DNA from: Cyclospora cayetanensis
Taxonomy: Eukaryota; Apicomplexa; Conoidasida; Eucoccidiorida; Eimeriidae
NCBI RefSeq assembly: GCF_002999335.1
Contig: NW_020312114.1
Span: forward strand, 248,001-312,000
Length of the DNA: 64,000 nt
Direction of reading: 5' to 3'
Positions within the stretch are counted from its first letter, which is position 1; every line of letters starts with the position of its first letter. Shown here piece by piece: positions 10,630-22,881 of the stretch. Under the pieces are notes generated by a model. The model saw nothing but the letters and a program-made list of their open reading frames with translations, had not been told where the DNA came from and ran no database searches. Made by a program: the position numbers and the translations under genes.

Positions 10630-12207
10630 ATGAACTATGCATTGCTTTTCGCGTGTTGGTTTGCCGCGGCTGGTGTAGCCCGGTGCATATCCATAGCTAG
10701 TGATGGCAAGGTGCACAATTCAGTTCATCTGTCAACGAACTTCAACAATCCACCTTTCCGCCGGTTTCCAGCGAAACCAGCAGGACCACCATGTTTTCGG
10801 CCCCGTTTTCTTTCCGCCTCTCTTGGCTCATCAACGAAACCCCTGTCACCTGAACCTAGGGAAGTTTCTTCACAGGAAGCAGGCAATACAGAAGAACACA
10901 ACTCCTGGATAGATCCTCTCCCCCCAGATTACCAGTATCCTATTGAAGATTACTTGGTGATTCCAAACACGCGCAGATTCTGTGAAGGCAGCAACATCCT
11001 AAAAGCGACTGCGGCGGACAGCGTAGGGAATTTTACAGGTTTTTTCTTAACTGCGACGGCATAACTGACGCGTTTACATTCTAATATAGTCCGAGTACAA
11101 AGATGCAAACGACGCTCGAGCTGCTTGCTCTGAAGCTCCGGAATGCACTTTCGTCTCTTCTGGTTCTAGTAAACATATTGGTTCGCCGATCCCTACAACT
11201 TTCCAAGATGATCTAATGCCGCAGACCGGCGCCAACTGGTGGGGTGATTGTATATGGAATATTTTAGATAGGGAATGATGGGAGACTTCCTTCGCAGGTT
11301 TTGCAGCGGTGCGGCCAGCATAAGCATTCAACTCTATCAATCGTCTAAGCAGCTGTTCGTTACGTTTCAGGCGGGGAGTGGTTCAAAGGGACCAAAGACT
11401 TTGGCTGGATCACTTTGGTGAAAGGCGATGCCATTAGAGGTAGGGTGTTGTTATTCCTTAGCTTTTGTATTGTCGTACTTGGAAATCGTGGAATCTTGAC
11501 TCTTGATTGCGCACAGCGGATACTGCAGCTTTCGATTTGCACCTAAACACTATTACCGTGAGCTTGCTGAATCTGCGAAATCAATTGAACAAACAACACT
11601 CAAACAGGGACATGATGAACCAATGTAGGCAGGCTGCGAAGGCGACGATTTGTTGGAGGAAGCGCACAGATTAGAGTCGATGGCAGACGCCGCGCGAAGG
11701 TACTCAGATACTGACAAATTCACGATTTGCGTTTGCTTTTCTCAAGGACACACTTATCATCATCATGGATGCTCCAGGTGCCAAAAAGATGCAGAGTGCA
11801 CATTTTTTCGGATAGTGCGTTTCCACAGAGTCTGACTTGTTTTATTCCTTCTGTACAATCGTCTTTTGAATCTAGAATTTCGGATCTGAAGAAGATACCC
11901 CAAATCGCGTTCGACAGCCAAAAGCGGTATTTTGTAGAGGTTCGTAAATTTACCAGGATCAGCCAAAAAGACTGGATCATGTACAATTGGAATATAGGGA
12001 TACCTGACCTCTGGGAACAGAGAAACGGCGTCGTTACTGTGATGAGGAAGGATCTTTCTGCAGTAGGATGCATATACACTTTAGTTCCCGTTTGTTGCTT
12101 TTATTCACCCCCCTCCCCCTCGCCTCCTTGCATACACATTCCAGGAAATCAAAGGAGAAAGCGTGAGCATTAATACAGTTATATATACATTCGCCGTTCG
12201 TTTCTGA
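10630..12207 (+). CDS. Orphan secreted protein, five exons
   Basis: Exons inferred: 10630-11038, 11371-11439, 11633-11699, 11816-12062 and 12145-12207. All four introns have GT and AG ends, and the phases (1, 1, 2, 0) agree, giving about 284 residues. The chosen start MNYALLFACWFAAAGVARC is a good signal peptide; the ORF is open further upstream to 10477 but that would hide it. The mature part starts Ser/Pro-rich, then has WIDPLPPDYQYP, GGEWFKGTKDFGWITL and a mixed charged/aromatic C-terminal half (DWIMYNWNIGIPDLWEQRNG). There are few cysteines and no GPI-like or transmembrane C-terminus. I do not recognise the family. The multi-exon, secreted layout in a gene-poor block recalls coccidian surface antigen genes, but the conserved cysteine pattern of Eimeria SAGs is not apparent. 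The exon chain could be wrong in its smaller exons. Confidence 0.5.
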
Positions 12208-14003
12208 ATTCAGTTTCGATCAATCAGGCAATATTGAAACCTATGAAGCGCAGAAATGTCCGTGCAGAAAAAGGCAGCGGTTCAATTACTCAAGACGCAC
12301 TCTTTGACTCGCGTCCAAAAGGAGCACTTGTGATTGCCACATTAACAGAACTGAAATAGCTCGCCACTTCAACAGAGTTGCAGGAGCAAAGCATGCATTT
12401 CAATGCTAGGTCTTGTCATTAGCGTGTACCGAAGGCAAAAAAACGAAAAATTTGAACGCGAATACATACTGTTTTGTGGCAACTATGGTTCGGGCTTGTA
12501 GGGAACATAAAGAGGCAGCTTTGCAACAGTCCAACTCGAGCACAGTTCAGGTAATGAATGAGCTTTTAGCGGTATACATCTTTTTCCTAAATCGGAATGG
12601 TTGACCCTCCACTCCGCAGCGAGATTTGAATATTTGACTGCTTACACTCTTTATGCACCACTTGCGCAAATTAAACACGTCTGTTCGTGTTTATTTTGTT
12701 TTTGCTGGTACAAATTGTACTGGAGAGAACTAGACCCTTGGGGACATAATGTGTGCAACTTAGCATATTCCAGCACTTATTTGAACTTGCTTCCCTGCAT
12801 GTACTAACCGAGAACGCATCATTAGTCAAATATCTGCCTCCGTATGTCCCCCAAGCCCTTGCGACTCCTTTTTCGAATCTGTGGACCCCATTGGTCGCCG
12901 GACAGTATTCCGGACACATCGAAAGATCTTCGACCCTTTGATATCACTTGTTCATGCATGGCGAACAAACTCTCTCCTGGCATACCATAGTGCATGCTTT
13001 ATCAAGTTTAGATGCCATTCTTTAGGTGAAAGGCGTTCATATTTTTGGTTGGTGCTTCCCTTGTAGTTTCCTGGTACCCCAACAACCCCTCAGGGAGGTT
13101 GTATTGGGGGCAACAGCGAAATGCGTGCAGGCACCTTTAACAAAGCCAGTGCGCTCATAAGTAAGCTATAAGACGGAGTTTTCAGGCTACTCTCTTGCAG
13201 GAAGAGCCTGTTTGCGCCCTGCTCGGTTTTCGCTCTCTTTTATTCAACCAGGGAGACTTGCAGGCAGCTGCGGGCTTTTGTCGATCAACCGCGTGATAGC
13301 ACAATAGCAATGGATCAAAGCGATTACATGAAGCAGTTCACTTTTCATGACCTGCAGCATAAAACGCACACACACCCCTCATTCTACTAGATTGTCCCCC
13401 CGTTCTTGCTGGTCCTACGAATGCCTGTAAGTCGAGGAACTGGCGACCCCGAATACTTTCTTCAGTAACGTGAAAGGCGGCTTTTTCTCAACGGATAACA
13501 CATTGCCCTACAAAAAAATCAGTTCGTCCAATTTGTTTGCTTTTTGTGGGTCCCTTTTCCTCGTGGACGGTAACAAACCACCCACAGGGCTTCTCTGTGC
13601 TAGCGGGGCCCGCTCTGTTGCCACGGAGAACAAAATGGGAAATTGAGCTGCTAAGCCATTATTATGCTCTGCAAATATAGTTTTAGTGCTGATGAACTTT
13701 GCTATGGCCTTCTGGAGGCTCATTATACGCCTGCTTTCCTCGTAGGGCCGGCGGCCACTCGACTCATTCAGTTTCTCTTTTTTCATCTCGGATCCACATT
13801 AGTACCGATGATCATAGCTGCTCATTTTCCCTCACCATAGCGTGAAGAGATTTTTCTTTCTGTTTCGTGGATGGTTCTGCTTCGACTTGCCCGAACGCAC
13901 ACCCACATTTTCAGCCGCCCTGAAGCCACTCCACTGGTCCAGCCGACTCGGAAGCCGCGATCTTCTTTGCGTTTCTGCTATCTGAACAGGAGGCTCACCC
14001 CGT
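12208..14003. other. Gene-poor stretch before the F-box gene
   Basis: AT-rich DNA with short ORFs on both strands (for example 12671-12919 minus and 13508-13786 minus). None carries a motif I recognise. The last few hundred bases presumably include the F-box gene promoter. Confidence 0.35.
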
Positions 14004-17000
14004 ATGCCTCTCTGTTGTTGCCGTCTGAATGAACTGCAATCTTTGACGCACTGGCAAGAAGAGCTTGAAAACTGCCATTTTCTCTGCCGTTACATAGAGC
14101 TGAACCCGCACATTGACGCGAAAAGAACTAGCTTTACGCGAGCGGCTCTGGGCACCGATCGGGCAACACTGGGGATGCCGTCGCAGGGTGGGCGCCCAGG
14201 GCCCCCTGTTTCCCCTTTTGCCCAGCCTGGCATAGTCTCAAACCGGCCACAGCCAGAGGCTGCTGCTGTAGTTGCTGCTGGAGAAGCTCGAGCAGAAGGC
14301 GCTCGTCGTCCATCGGAAAGCGCGATCAAGGGATACTTGGTGGCCGTAGAGGCGTCTATGGCCCCGACGGTGACGAGCGATTCCAGCGACAACTTTGAAG
14401 CTGCGGCTTCACGAACAGCCAGCGAGAGCAGCAGCGAGAGCAGCAGCCGCGAGAGCAGCAGCACTGCCGGTTTCATCGGCAGCAGCAGCCCTGTCGAGGG
14501 CAGATTGCTGCGTCACCTCTCAGCTGCTCTGGATCTTAAAAGTCGCAGCACAGTCGCGTCCTCAAGATCCTCGAGCTCCTCCACTCCCCCTGAAGACCGA
14601 GTGCGAGGGGCTAAAGGGCTCCGAGCGCCTCCAAGGAGGGGCTTTCTCCCCCCTTCTTCTTACGATTATGCGTCTTGCACATCGGCTCCCAGTGCAGCAA
14701 GCTGTGGATCGCCTTTTCGGGAAGCCCCCAAAGTCACAAGTCAACATAACAACACGCGCAGGCACGCAGAGAGGGCCCCTAGGAAGTCTTGGCAAGCGCG
14801 GAGGGAGGGCACTGACTGCGTGCCCTTACACAAGTGGCAGCAGGGGCAGCCGCGTCAGCTGCCTCGGCAGTCGAATTCTCAAGAAGACTCTTCTTCCATC
14901 CCTTCTCTTTCAGAGAGCTTGAACGAGGGCCTAAGATCGGCGTCTTCCGAGGGGGTCGGGCCAGTCGTCGGTACCCCCGCAGCCCTCCAGCGGCAGCAGC
15001 GGCCTCTGCAGCGTTCCCAGCAACAACAACGCGGCTTGCTAGGAGAAGCTAAAAGTACCAAGTGCAAGGGACTGGACGAGGCTAGTCGGAGCCTGCCGTC
15101 GAACGTCGTGGGCAGAAAGGCCTCAAGACGCAAAGGCGCCAGCAGGAAGAGTAGGCGCCGCGGCGGCAGCAGTAGGGCAATACGGGAAAGGCGAACCATG
15201 CAGCAGTTCGCAGTAGAAAGCTCGCTCGGAGAGGGCCCCCCCAACCAAAGGGGAGGAGACAGGAGGCCATCCAGCAGTGCTGCAAGCACTGGCAGTAACA
15301 GGAGTCGCAGCAGCAGGAGCACGGCAGAGTATTTTCTGGCGGCAGAAAGGCTTTCGGACCATACTTCTTTGTCTTCTGACTCTAGCAGGGGGGCCTCTCT
15401 TGAGGCGCTAGACTCTGAACAGGGGGGGGTCTCACCGGAGGGGTGTACCCCTGAGAGGACGTCTCAGGCAGCCCCTTCTTTTCTTCCAGAGGCAAGCAGC
15501 ATCTCGGCTGCTGCTGCTGCATTTTTGCCTGTTCCTGATGCGGCGCATCGCTTCCTGACGGCTCTAACGCGCAGATTCTCGCTGCGCACAGACGGCCAGG
15601 CGAGTGGTCAGCCTTCTGGAGAGGAGCTGCAGGCTGTGGGGAGCCAAGAGGGGGGGGCCGCCTCGAAGGCGGGGGAGCCCTTATTACGGATAGAGCCTCG
15701 GCGTCTGCCTTCCGATTTCTTCCTTGACTTCCCCATCGGCTGCCTGCACAGTGTCTTTAGATTCTTGCTGCCAGAAGAGACCCTGCGAGTGGCAGGCGTA
15801 TGTGCTGTCTGGAGGGAGGCGGTTTTCGGCTGCTATGGAGCCTTCGCCTTTGCCACATCGATTCATCTGGAGGGCCCCTGGCTGCGTCTGGGGAAGCGAG
15901 AGAGGCAGCACGCCTTGCTGCAGCTGCAGCGGCTGCAGCACTTGAAGGTTCCCGCCGCCGCCTTTTGCCAAAAGGGGGGCCTCACCCTCAAAGAAGTCGC
16001 AGCCGTTGTTGCGCGGAACTGCGCCTCGCTCAAGACACTCTCCATCTCCTCACCCGAATCGCCTCTGTCCGACAGATCGCCAGCTCACCGGCCCTTCTCC
16101 TTGAGGCCCCTCTCCTTCCCCCGCCTCATTGTTCTCTGCCTTTTGGGCTCCCAAACTCTCGAGTGGCTGCACGTCTTCTGCAACTGCGAGTTCGCGCATG
16201 TTCAAAAGCTGGAGGTCACATACTTCCCCCTGCCCAAAGACCACTGGTCTTGGAAGGTACACCGCCACCGCGAGACCGACATCAGGGGTGTTGTTAACTA
16301 CTTAGTCTCTTAGGCGCACTCTGAGGGGCCCCTCCTGTGCGTGCAGGGAAGTTGAAAGGGAGCGCCTCTATTTTCTGGGGCCTGTGAAATACATGCATTC
16401 ATACATGCATATATATATATATGCATGCATGTACCTCTTTCTCTATATATGCACATATAGGTGTGACACTGTGTCAACGTGCGTAGCACCCGGACACCTG
16501 CTGTGCCGTGGATGTGTCTCGAGGAGGCGCCCGCCTCTCAGTGTTTTCGCAGTGTTTTCGCTGTGTGCAACTTATCCGCGTGTGGCCTGAGGGCGATTCT
16601 GTTTCTTCCGTTTGCAGGTCCTTCCCGACTTCACCGCCCTAGGCGTTCGGGGTTTGCAGCGCATCCTAAATCAAATGCCTGCGTTACAGCGCTTTACCTT
16701 AGGCTTTCAGGTGCAGAGCGAAATCGGTCCGGCGGGGGCCCTTGATCCCCCCGAAGGGCCCTTTGAGACGGCAGAGCAGGAGCCCCTTGAAGACGTTGCC
16801 ATAAGGCGCAGCGGCTCGAGGCGGGCTCCCCGCCTCACCCCCTTGGGCGGTGGCTGGAGATACGCGGCAGCAGCGGAAACTGAGGAGGGGGCCCCTGAGG
16901 GGCCCTTGGGCTGGAGAGTGCTGCCCCCGCTGGCGGGGGAGTTGGGGGGCCCCGAACCATATGGGGGCCGATCCCGTTTGAGAGCCTCCAGAGGCCAAAT

Positions 17001-17241
17001 CACAGAGGCTGACTTGAGCGACATCTTTGCTGTCGCATACATACGGGCAGGAGGTGCTGGCAACTTGAAGCGAATCGTGTTCATTCAGAGGGAGCCTCTA
17101 CAGGCCCCCGGAGGGCCCCCAGAGGCCCTTGGGGACCCCCAAGACGACATGGGCACCATCGCGGAATTCGTTTCTGGCGCTGCCTCCTTTTGCGCCTGGT
17201 ACGTCGCGGACGTATTGGAGAGGGCCCCCACAATTTTTTGA
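14004..17241 (+). CDS. F-box protein with leucine-rich C-terminal part
   Basis: Two exons: 14004-16256 and 16618-17241 (about 958 residues if the first ATG is used; 14175 is an alternative). The intron starts AAG|GTACAC and ends TTTGCAG|GTC, phase 0. Residues 1-560 are low complexity: Ser, Arg and Gly rich, with AGC/CAG runs. At about residues 573-615 there is an F-box: FLDFPIGCLHSVFRFLLPEE, then TLRVAGVCAVWREAVF. It is followed by Leu-rich segments that continue across the splice (LQRLQHLKVP, LKTLSISS, LRRILNQ-like ALQRFTLGF), as in F-box/LRR proteins. Such proteins bridge substrates to Skp1 in an SCF ubiquitin ligase. Substrate unknown. The intron holds an ATATAT/ATGCATGC-rich segment at 16390-16460. 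The end of exon 2 is Gly/Pro-rich, and a further 3' exon cannot be excluded. Confidence 0.7.
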
Positions 17242-18052
17242 ACGGAACGCTAAGGCTCTCTAGAAACCGGCCTGGGGGTGCCCAGAAGCTACAGAGAGTA
17301 GTACTACTGCACCCTAGGGAAATTTGGCAGCTTGATCTAGTTACTAGCCCCCCTTCGGGTGGTCCCGTGCTGCCGATCCTCTGGAAGTAGAAGTTACGTC
17401 TTGTCGTGCTTACGGAAAGCGGTAAGGAGGGGCAGCGTTTAATGGGATTTTTTCCACTGGGTAGCGGGCCCTTGCGAAGGCGTTAAAAGTGTCAGCTGCG
17501 ACCACTCTCTAGGAGAGCCAGCCAGAAAGGCCTCCCCAAAATGAATCCTCCTGAAGGGGGCCCCTCTGTGGGCCTCTTCTTCGGAGAAAGACAAACTTAA
17601 AACCTGCGTCCGAACTTTTAAGTGGGCCTTACTGGCAAAGGGCCCCTAGTTTCAGCAGACTGCTGCTGCCGCTGAAACTGCAGCCCTCGCAGCAGCAGTG
17701 GCCGTGCAGAAAAAGCGTCGATGGAGAGTTGCTGTGTTGCAACCTCTGAGTCAGCCTGCTGAATAGGCTAAAACTCCAAACAACCCACGTGCGGGGTGCG
17801 AGCAGGGGCCCCTACAGGGCGAATGACACTTCCTACGACGCGGCTCCAAACAGAAATTCCGGAGAGGGGCCTCCCACATACGCCAGAGGCTCCACAGTAC
17901 GTCCTGATGCTGCCCTGAGCCGCAGACACACACAGAAATGTCTCACTTCCCTCTCTCCATCCTTAGCAACAGTCACAAGCCATGAGCGCCTCACGCGGGG
18001 TTCTCTCGTGACTCTTAGAGAAAAGGGCCCATTTAATTTCTTCGCCGTCTGA
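17242..18052. other. Convergent intergenic region between the F-box and Sua5 genes
   Basis: The two flanking genes end towards each other here. The stretch has a CTG/GCAGCAG-rich patch near 17660-17700 and several GGGCCC sites. ORFs are short and unconvincing. Confidence 0.4.
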
Positions 18053-18958
18053 CTACCTGAAAAGGCGGTCAAACACCGCAAGTCCCTCTTCTCCCCACTG
18101 AACAAGCGGCGCAGCGTGCAGCAGCACTACAACCTGCTTTTCTGAGTTTTGCTGCTGCTGCAGAGCCGCTTCTTCCGCGGCGTGAAGGGCAGCAAAGACC
18201 TCTCTGGCAGCAGCCGCTGCCGCGAGCTGACAAGCTCTGCTATCCTGCTGCTGCCCAGGACCGCCTAGACAAGGCAAACCCTTGGTGTGTAGAGAAATGT
18301 ACTGCGCAAAGTGCTGTGAGAGCGACGCAAGGGCGCCATCGCCATCGATCAGCACACACAGCCGTGAACTGTAGCCGAGAGGGGGCCTTTCCCCGACAGT
18401 GGGCATCCCTGCAGTATCCAAGAGAGCGAAACAACGAGAGGCGCTCACAAGGAGGAAAGAGGGCACGCATGGGGCGTAATGCGTGAGACAGAGGCCAGGG
18501 CTCTCTTGAGGCCTTTCCCCGTCGCCTTCTACGTCTGCTGTCTCTAAAAATCCCCGAGTTAGCCCAGCAGCTCCCTCAGCAGGGGCCTCCTCGGTGGCTC
18601 GACGCTCCTCAGGCTCATCCTGGGGCCCCCCCCCCGGGAGCGCCCCCCTGTGGACCTGCGCGTAGTTGATGGCAGGCGCGACGACCACGCAACAGTGCGG
18701 GAAGGCGAAAGAGGGGCCCCCTTCGGCGGCTGCTGCTGTCGCGGCTGCAGCCCTCGTGAGCGCCTCATAAATCATCTGCTGGCAAATAAGCCCCCTCCGG
18801 AGAACCCTGATTTCCACTCGTGGGAGGCCTTCTTCCGAGGGCCCCTCAAGCAGACTCAGCTTTACCACAGTTGACTCGATCCCGACTGCACAGCACTGGC
18901 CGCCGTCTAGAACGGGCAACACATACACGTCGTCGTTCTGCTCGTTCTGCTGCTGCTG

Positions 18959-18999
<41 letters not shown>

Positions 19000-20338
19000 G
19001 AAACTGTTTGTAGACGTGGGAGGCTCGCGTCGGAGAGATTCTTCCGAAACGATTTGCAGAGGGAGCTGCCACAGGGGCCCCCACGGCCGCTAATAGGGCA
19101 AGTGCCAAAGGATGGTAAGGAACGCGCACAGCAACGAAGCCCGTCCCTGCTGTAACACTGTCTACAACTCCGACATGGGAGGGGCCCTCTCTAGACTTCA
19201 GATCCCCTGCTGGACGGCGCTGCCTCGCAATGATACTGAGGGGCCCTGGCCAGAAGGCCTCTGCGAGAGCCTCGAAGACTTTCTTGAGGGCCCCTTTTCC
19301 CTGTGCAGCCCCCTGCGCAGCCTGGAAGCCTGAGGAGCGAGAGGGAGTGCAGGTGGGGGGCGGGGGGGGAGCCGAGGAGGCTTCTTGGAGCTCCAAGTCC
19401 ACCACCTGCTCCAGCGCTTGCTCGCAAGACAGCACGTGGCATATGAGGGGGTCCGAGGGGGGCCTCCTCTTAAGGGCGAAGATATGAGCCACAGCTTCGG
19501 GATTTGAGGTGACGGCTCCCAAGCCATACACCGTTTCCGTGGGAAAGGCCACGCAGCGGCCAGCCCTAAGCTGACGCGCCAAGTGCTGTATCACGGGCTG
19601 CGTTGAAAGGCTAAGGAGAGAGGCATGCGAGACAGAGTCGTAGGGCCATGTGCGCCCTCCAGCTGGGCCCTCCTGCCCGCCTCCCGCTCTGAGCAGCGCC
19701 TGCAGAGAAGGGCTCTGCGGAGACAGCTGCACCCGAGCATGCAAGTAAGCGGACGTCTGAGGAAGCGCTTCCGTCTGGGCCCCCTTGATGGGGGGGCCCT
19801 CGGCTTCCGTGGGGGCTTTGTAGAGTTCGACTCGACACTGAGGAAGCGCCTCTTCTCGGGGGGCCCCTTGCAGGGGGCCTCCAGGAGGAGATCGCGCGTT
19901 GGAGGGAAAGGGACGAGACATTGGGCTCGCAGCCCTAGGGGAGCTTCCGTGCAGACAGCGTTCAAGCGTGCAGGATGCACCGCGGGGGGGAAATGACGGC
20001 CGAAGTGCGAGCAGAAGTCGCTTGGGAAAGCAGAAGAAGGCGGAGTGAGGGCTATGGGGAAGGCGTTGCTCGACGCGCGAATCGGAGCAGCCTGCTGAAG
20101 GCTCAAGAGCGTCGAAGACCACGGACCACGCGTTGGATCTGCCGACACCAATTCGTAGGGACGCATTCAGCAGCGATCTGGGAAGCTCGAGATGGAAGTT
20201 CAAGGAAGAAAGAGGTCTCGTCTTTCCAGTGGTAATCCGAAGGGAAGTCGGAAAGGGGGAATAGGGCAGGAGAAAGGGAGCAGGCGCGGATTGCTGGTCA
20301 TCGAACTGCATCGCGCTGACTCCAGAGGGCCCCCCCAC
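18053..20338 (-). CDS. SUA5: Sua5/YrdC-family threonylcarbamoyl-AMP synthase
   Basis: A single ORF of 761 codons. The enzyme makes threonylcarbamoyl-AMP from threonine, bicarbonate and ATP, the first step of t6A37 formation on ANN-decoding tRNAs. The YrdC domain spans about residues 245-570: CVAFPTETVYGLGAVTSN (substrate pocket), FALKRRPPSDPL, FWPGPLSII, VAVRVPYHPLA, AAPSANRFGRISPT and GIESTVVKL. A Sua5-type C-terminal domain follows, announced by SPGLCLTHYAPCVP near residue 615 (the linker whose HYAP motif covers the active site) and running to the end. The N-terminal 240 residues are Ser/Pro/Arg-rich, without a clear signal peptide, and may act as an organellar presequence. Oddities: a Glu-Gln repeat (about residues 440-465, at 18945-19010) is inserted after the SPT motif inside the catalytic domain, and the C-terminal domain carries Ala/Gln-rich inserts. 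Family call is firm; the compartment is not. Confidence 0.9.
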
Positions 20339-20777
20339 CTACCCGCTGGTGGGGGCCCCTCCCCGCCGGCCGGCTGCAGGGAGAGCGCAGGGGGGTGGGG
20401 AGAGGGGGGCTCAACACCACTCAAGGGCCCCTCAGGCACGCCTCGTCTCCTAGAATTCTCCATAATAGGGCCATACAGGGGAAAAGTCAAATCGGCGCCT
20501 AGCAGTGTCTGCTCAGGCATTCACGTGCCTGTACACCGCAGCCTGCCATGGCTCACAGGTTCTTCGGTGGGCAAGACAGGACGTGACGTGCGACCTCAAC
20601 GCGAGAGGCTTGAGTCTTTTCAGCCTTTCTTCTCGTGACTGGCGGTAACTTTTGTCGGGTTGCCTCTGCCTGCATTTCGGCTCAGCCCCCCTCCCTGCCA
20701 GTTCCGCCGACTGGCGCCCATGCCACCACCCCTCCGCAGCGGTGCAAGAAAAGTAGCTGCTCCCCTCCCCGCCGCAG
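20339..20777. promoter_or_regulatory. Divergent intergenic region between SUA5 and the Brl1/Brr6-like gene
   Basis: About 440 bases lie between the two opposed start codons, so both promoters must sit here. The half nearer SUA5 is rich in G/C runs (20325-20435). No specific element was recognised. Confidence 0.35.
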
Positions 20778-22635
20778 ATGCCGCGGACTTGGAGTTTCTT
20801 GGGCTCTGCATCTGCTCAGAGCCAGTCGCACCGCGAAGGCGCTCGCTCCTCCTCCCTTGCGGCGCGCAGCGCCAGCTACTGCAGCTCAAAGCCTGGGGGG
20901 CCCTCATTCCCCAATCCCCGGGCAGCCCGCAGACTCTCGGGCTTTCAGGCAGTCAAGCAGCACGTCCTTGCCTCCTCCGAACCCACGGAAGGCGCTCCAA
21001 GGGGCCCCCTGCGGGGGGGCGCTTTGGACCTGACGGAGCAGCTGAGCAACTTGGACGTTAGCGAAGACCCTAAGAGCGCTCGAAGGGCTTTTGGACGCGT
21101 TCCTGAGGCTTGTTTTCCCTTTTCTGGAAAGCCAGCACAGCTGCCTGCTCGAAGGGGGCGGGGGGCTGTCTTGGGCGGCTTCTTGGGAGCTCCAGCAAAC
21201 CGCCTTCCTTCCCCCTGCTCCGCCGCATGCAGCAGAGAACCCTCTGAAGCACCGAGGGCCCCTTCAGTTTCAGGGATTTCTTTGGCTGCATCGCAGCCAC
21301 ACGATGGGGGCCCTATGACTCCCGACTGTATTCATGACCCCTCGCCACGGCGCGCCGACCAGCAGCGCCTCTTTGAAAGCTCGAGGGGGAACGAGGGGGA
21401 GGGTGAGATCAGCACTGCCGCCACGTTGCCTGCTGAGGCGTCACAGCAGCAGCTCAGGCAGCAGCGTCTGCAGAATCCAACCGCAGTGCAAGGGGCAAAC
21501 TTGCATCTGCCACCCTCGAAGTTGGCTCCGGGGGACCTAGTGTTTGCTGGAGGCGAGAAACACGGGGTCTCCTCTTCTTTTTCTGCCCGCATTGGGAGGT
21601 GTCTAGACACTCTTTCGTCGGTTTGCCGCTTCTCGCTGAGCGTGTCTCTGGTGGTTGTGGCCAGCGGCTCAGCATGCTTGCTCTTTTATTCCTTGTTAAC
21701 AGACATTATGCTGCAGGAGCAGCAACGGCAGGCCGAGGCAGCAGCAGCAGCAGCGGCTTGCAGGCAACGCCATCGGGATAATGGATGCGAGACGCTAGAC
21801 CCCATTCCACCGTATCTCAAGGGACCCTGCGAAGAGTGGCGCGCCTGCCTTCTAGCAGTGCCAGAAAATCACGGCGAAACCACCAAAGTTGCTGCGCAAG
21901 TCGTCGCTCAAGTCCTTAACGCATTCTTCCACAGCCTGCACTGGTAGAGCCCATGCATGCCAATCCACAGACTCTGTAGTACAGAGTCTGGGGAGCTGCA
22001 GATAACACCTGAGGTGCACGTATCACTCCCTAACCCGCTGCCCTGTCAGCGAAAAAGCGTTATGTGTGGGATTGAGGGCGACGGGGTGTTTCTGCAGGAG
22101 GACCATTGTGGCCGTAACCGCTTTCCTCTGGCTCTTGATCTACGCTTACAAGACTCTCCATTATTCTCTTTTTGTGTCTTCTGCTAGGGAACGCACCGGT
22201 TGCACCGCTTGTATCAGCAGGGGGGCGCCCATCCCGCCGCAGCTGGGACCCTCTCTGCAGCAGCAGTATGCAGTCGCACTGCAACAGGAGATGCAGCCAT
22301 ATCAGCGGCACATGGTATTGCAGCAAATGGAATATGAAAGGGAAGTGATGCGACAACAGATTTTGCGAGGCAGCGCCCCTCAGCTGCTGCTGCAGAGTTT
22401 GGGAAGACAGGACGCCATGCAGCGCGAGCTGGCTTACATATTGAGTGCAGAAAAGCACCAGCCGCAGCCTTTGCACTGCTCGCACTCAAACAGCGGCATC
22501 TCTACGGGGGAAGGAAGGCCTGGGTTTTTCAGGACGCTCCTGGGCAGCTGTTTGTTCAAGTTCCTTGTCGTCCTGTGGGTAGCATACGCTTGCGTCGTGG
22601 GCTCCATGTACGCCATCAAGCAGAGGCTTATTTAG
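20778..22635 (+). CDS. Brl1/Brr6-type nuclear envelope membrane protein
   Basis: Two exons: 20778-21943 and 22098-22635, about 567 residues. The intron is TG|GTAGAG...TCTGCAG|G, and the split codon restores Trp. Residues ~1-280 are low complexity (Ser/Pro/Gln). A transmembrane helix (FSLSVSLVVVASGSACLLFYSLL, about 295-317) is followed by a lumenal-like loop with NGC, PPYLKGPCEEWRACL and AQVVAQVLNAFFHSLHWRT, then a second helix (IVAVTAFLWLLIYAY). The order TM, loop with several Cys including a C..W..C core, a (V/I)(L/I)N.FF..(I/L).W(R/K)T ending, TM is the Brl1/Brr6 domain, which acts in nuclear pore assembly and lipid balance of the nuclear envelope. After it come a Gln/Met-rich coiled stretch and a third hydrophobic segment at the extreme C-terminus (FKFLVVLWVAYACVVG), which is not part of the usual domain. 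The start codon could be further in. Confidence 0.65.
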
Positions 22636-22881
22636 CAGCATCCCATGAAAGCTAACCAACCTAGAAAGCCAATAGCCCCACTGAGATATGGGAGACATCA
22701 AAGTGACCTTTTTTGCTTCCTAGTTGCGGGAAGCATGAGCCGGAGGCTTTTCATGTACTGCACACACTGTGGACGCGAAGCTCTCCGTAAAATCGGCATG
22801 TTTTTCTAAGCCTTGCAGTCCTCAGTACCGGCGCCAGCAAAGGGGCAGCCGGATGCAGTCTAGGGAACACTAATAACTGGG

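Noticed and set aside
10630..12207. Assignment of the five-exon secreted gene to the Eimeria SAG family
   Set aside because: Exon number and signal peptide fit loosely, but no conserved cysteine pattern or GPI-like tail is present.
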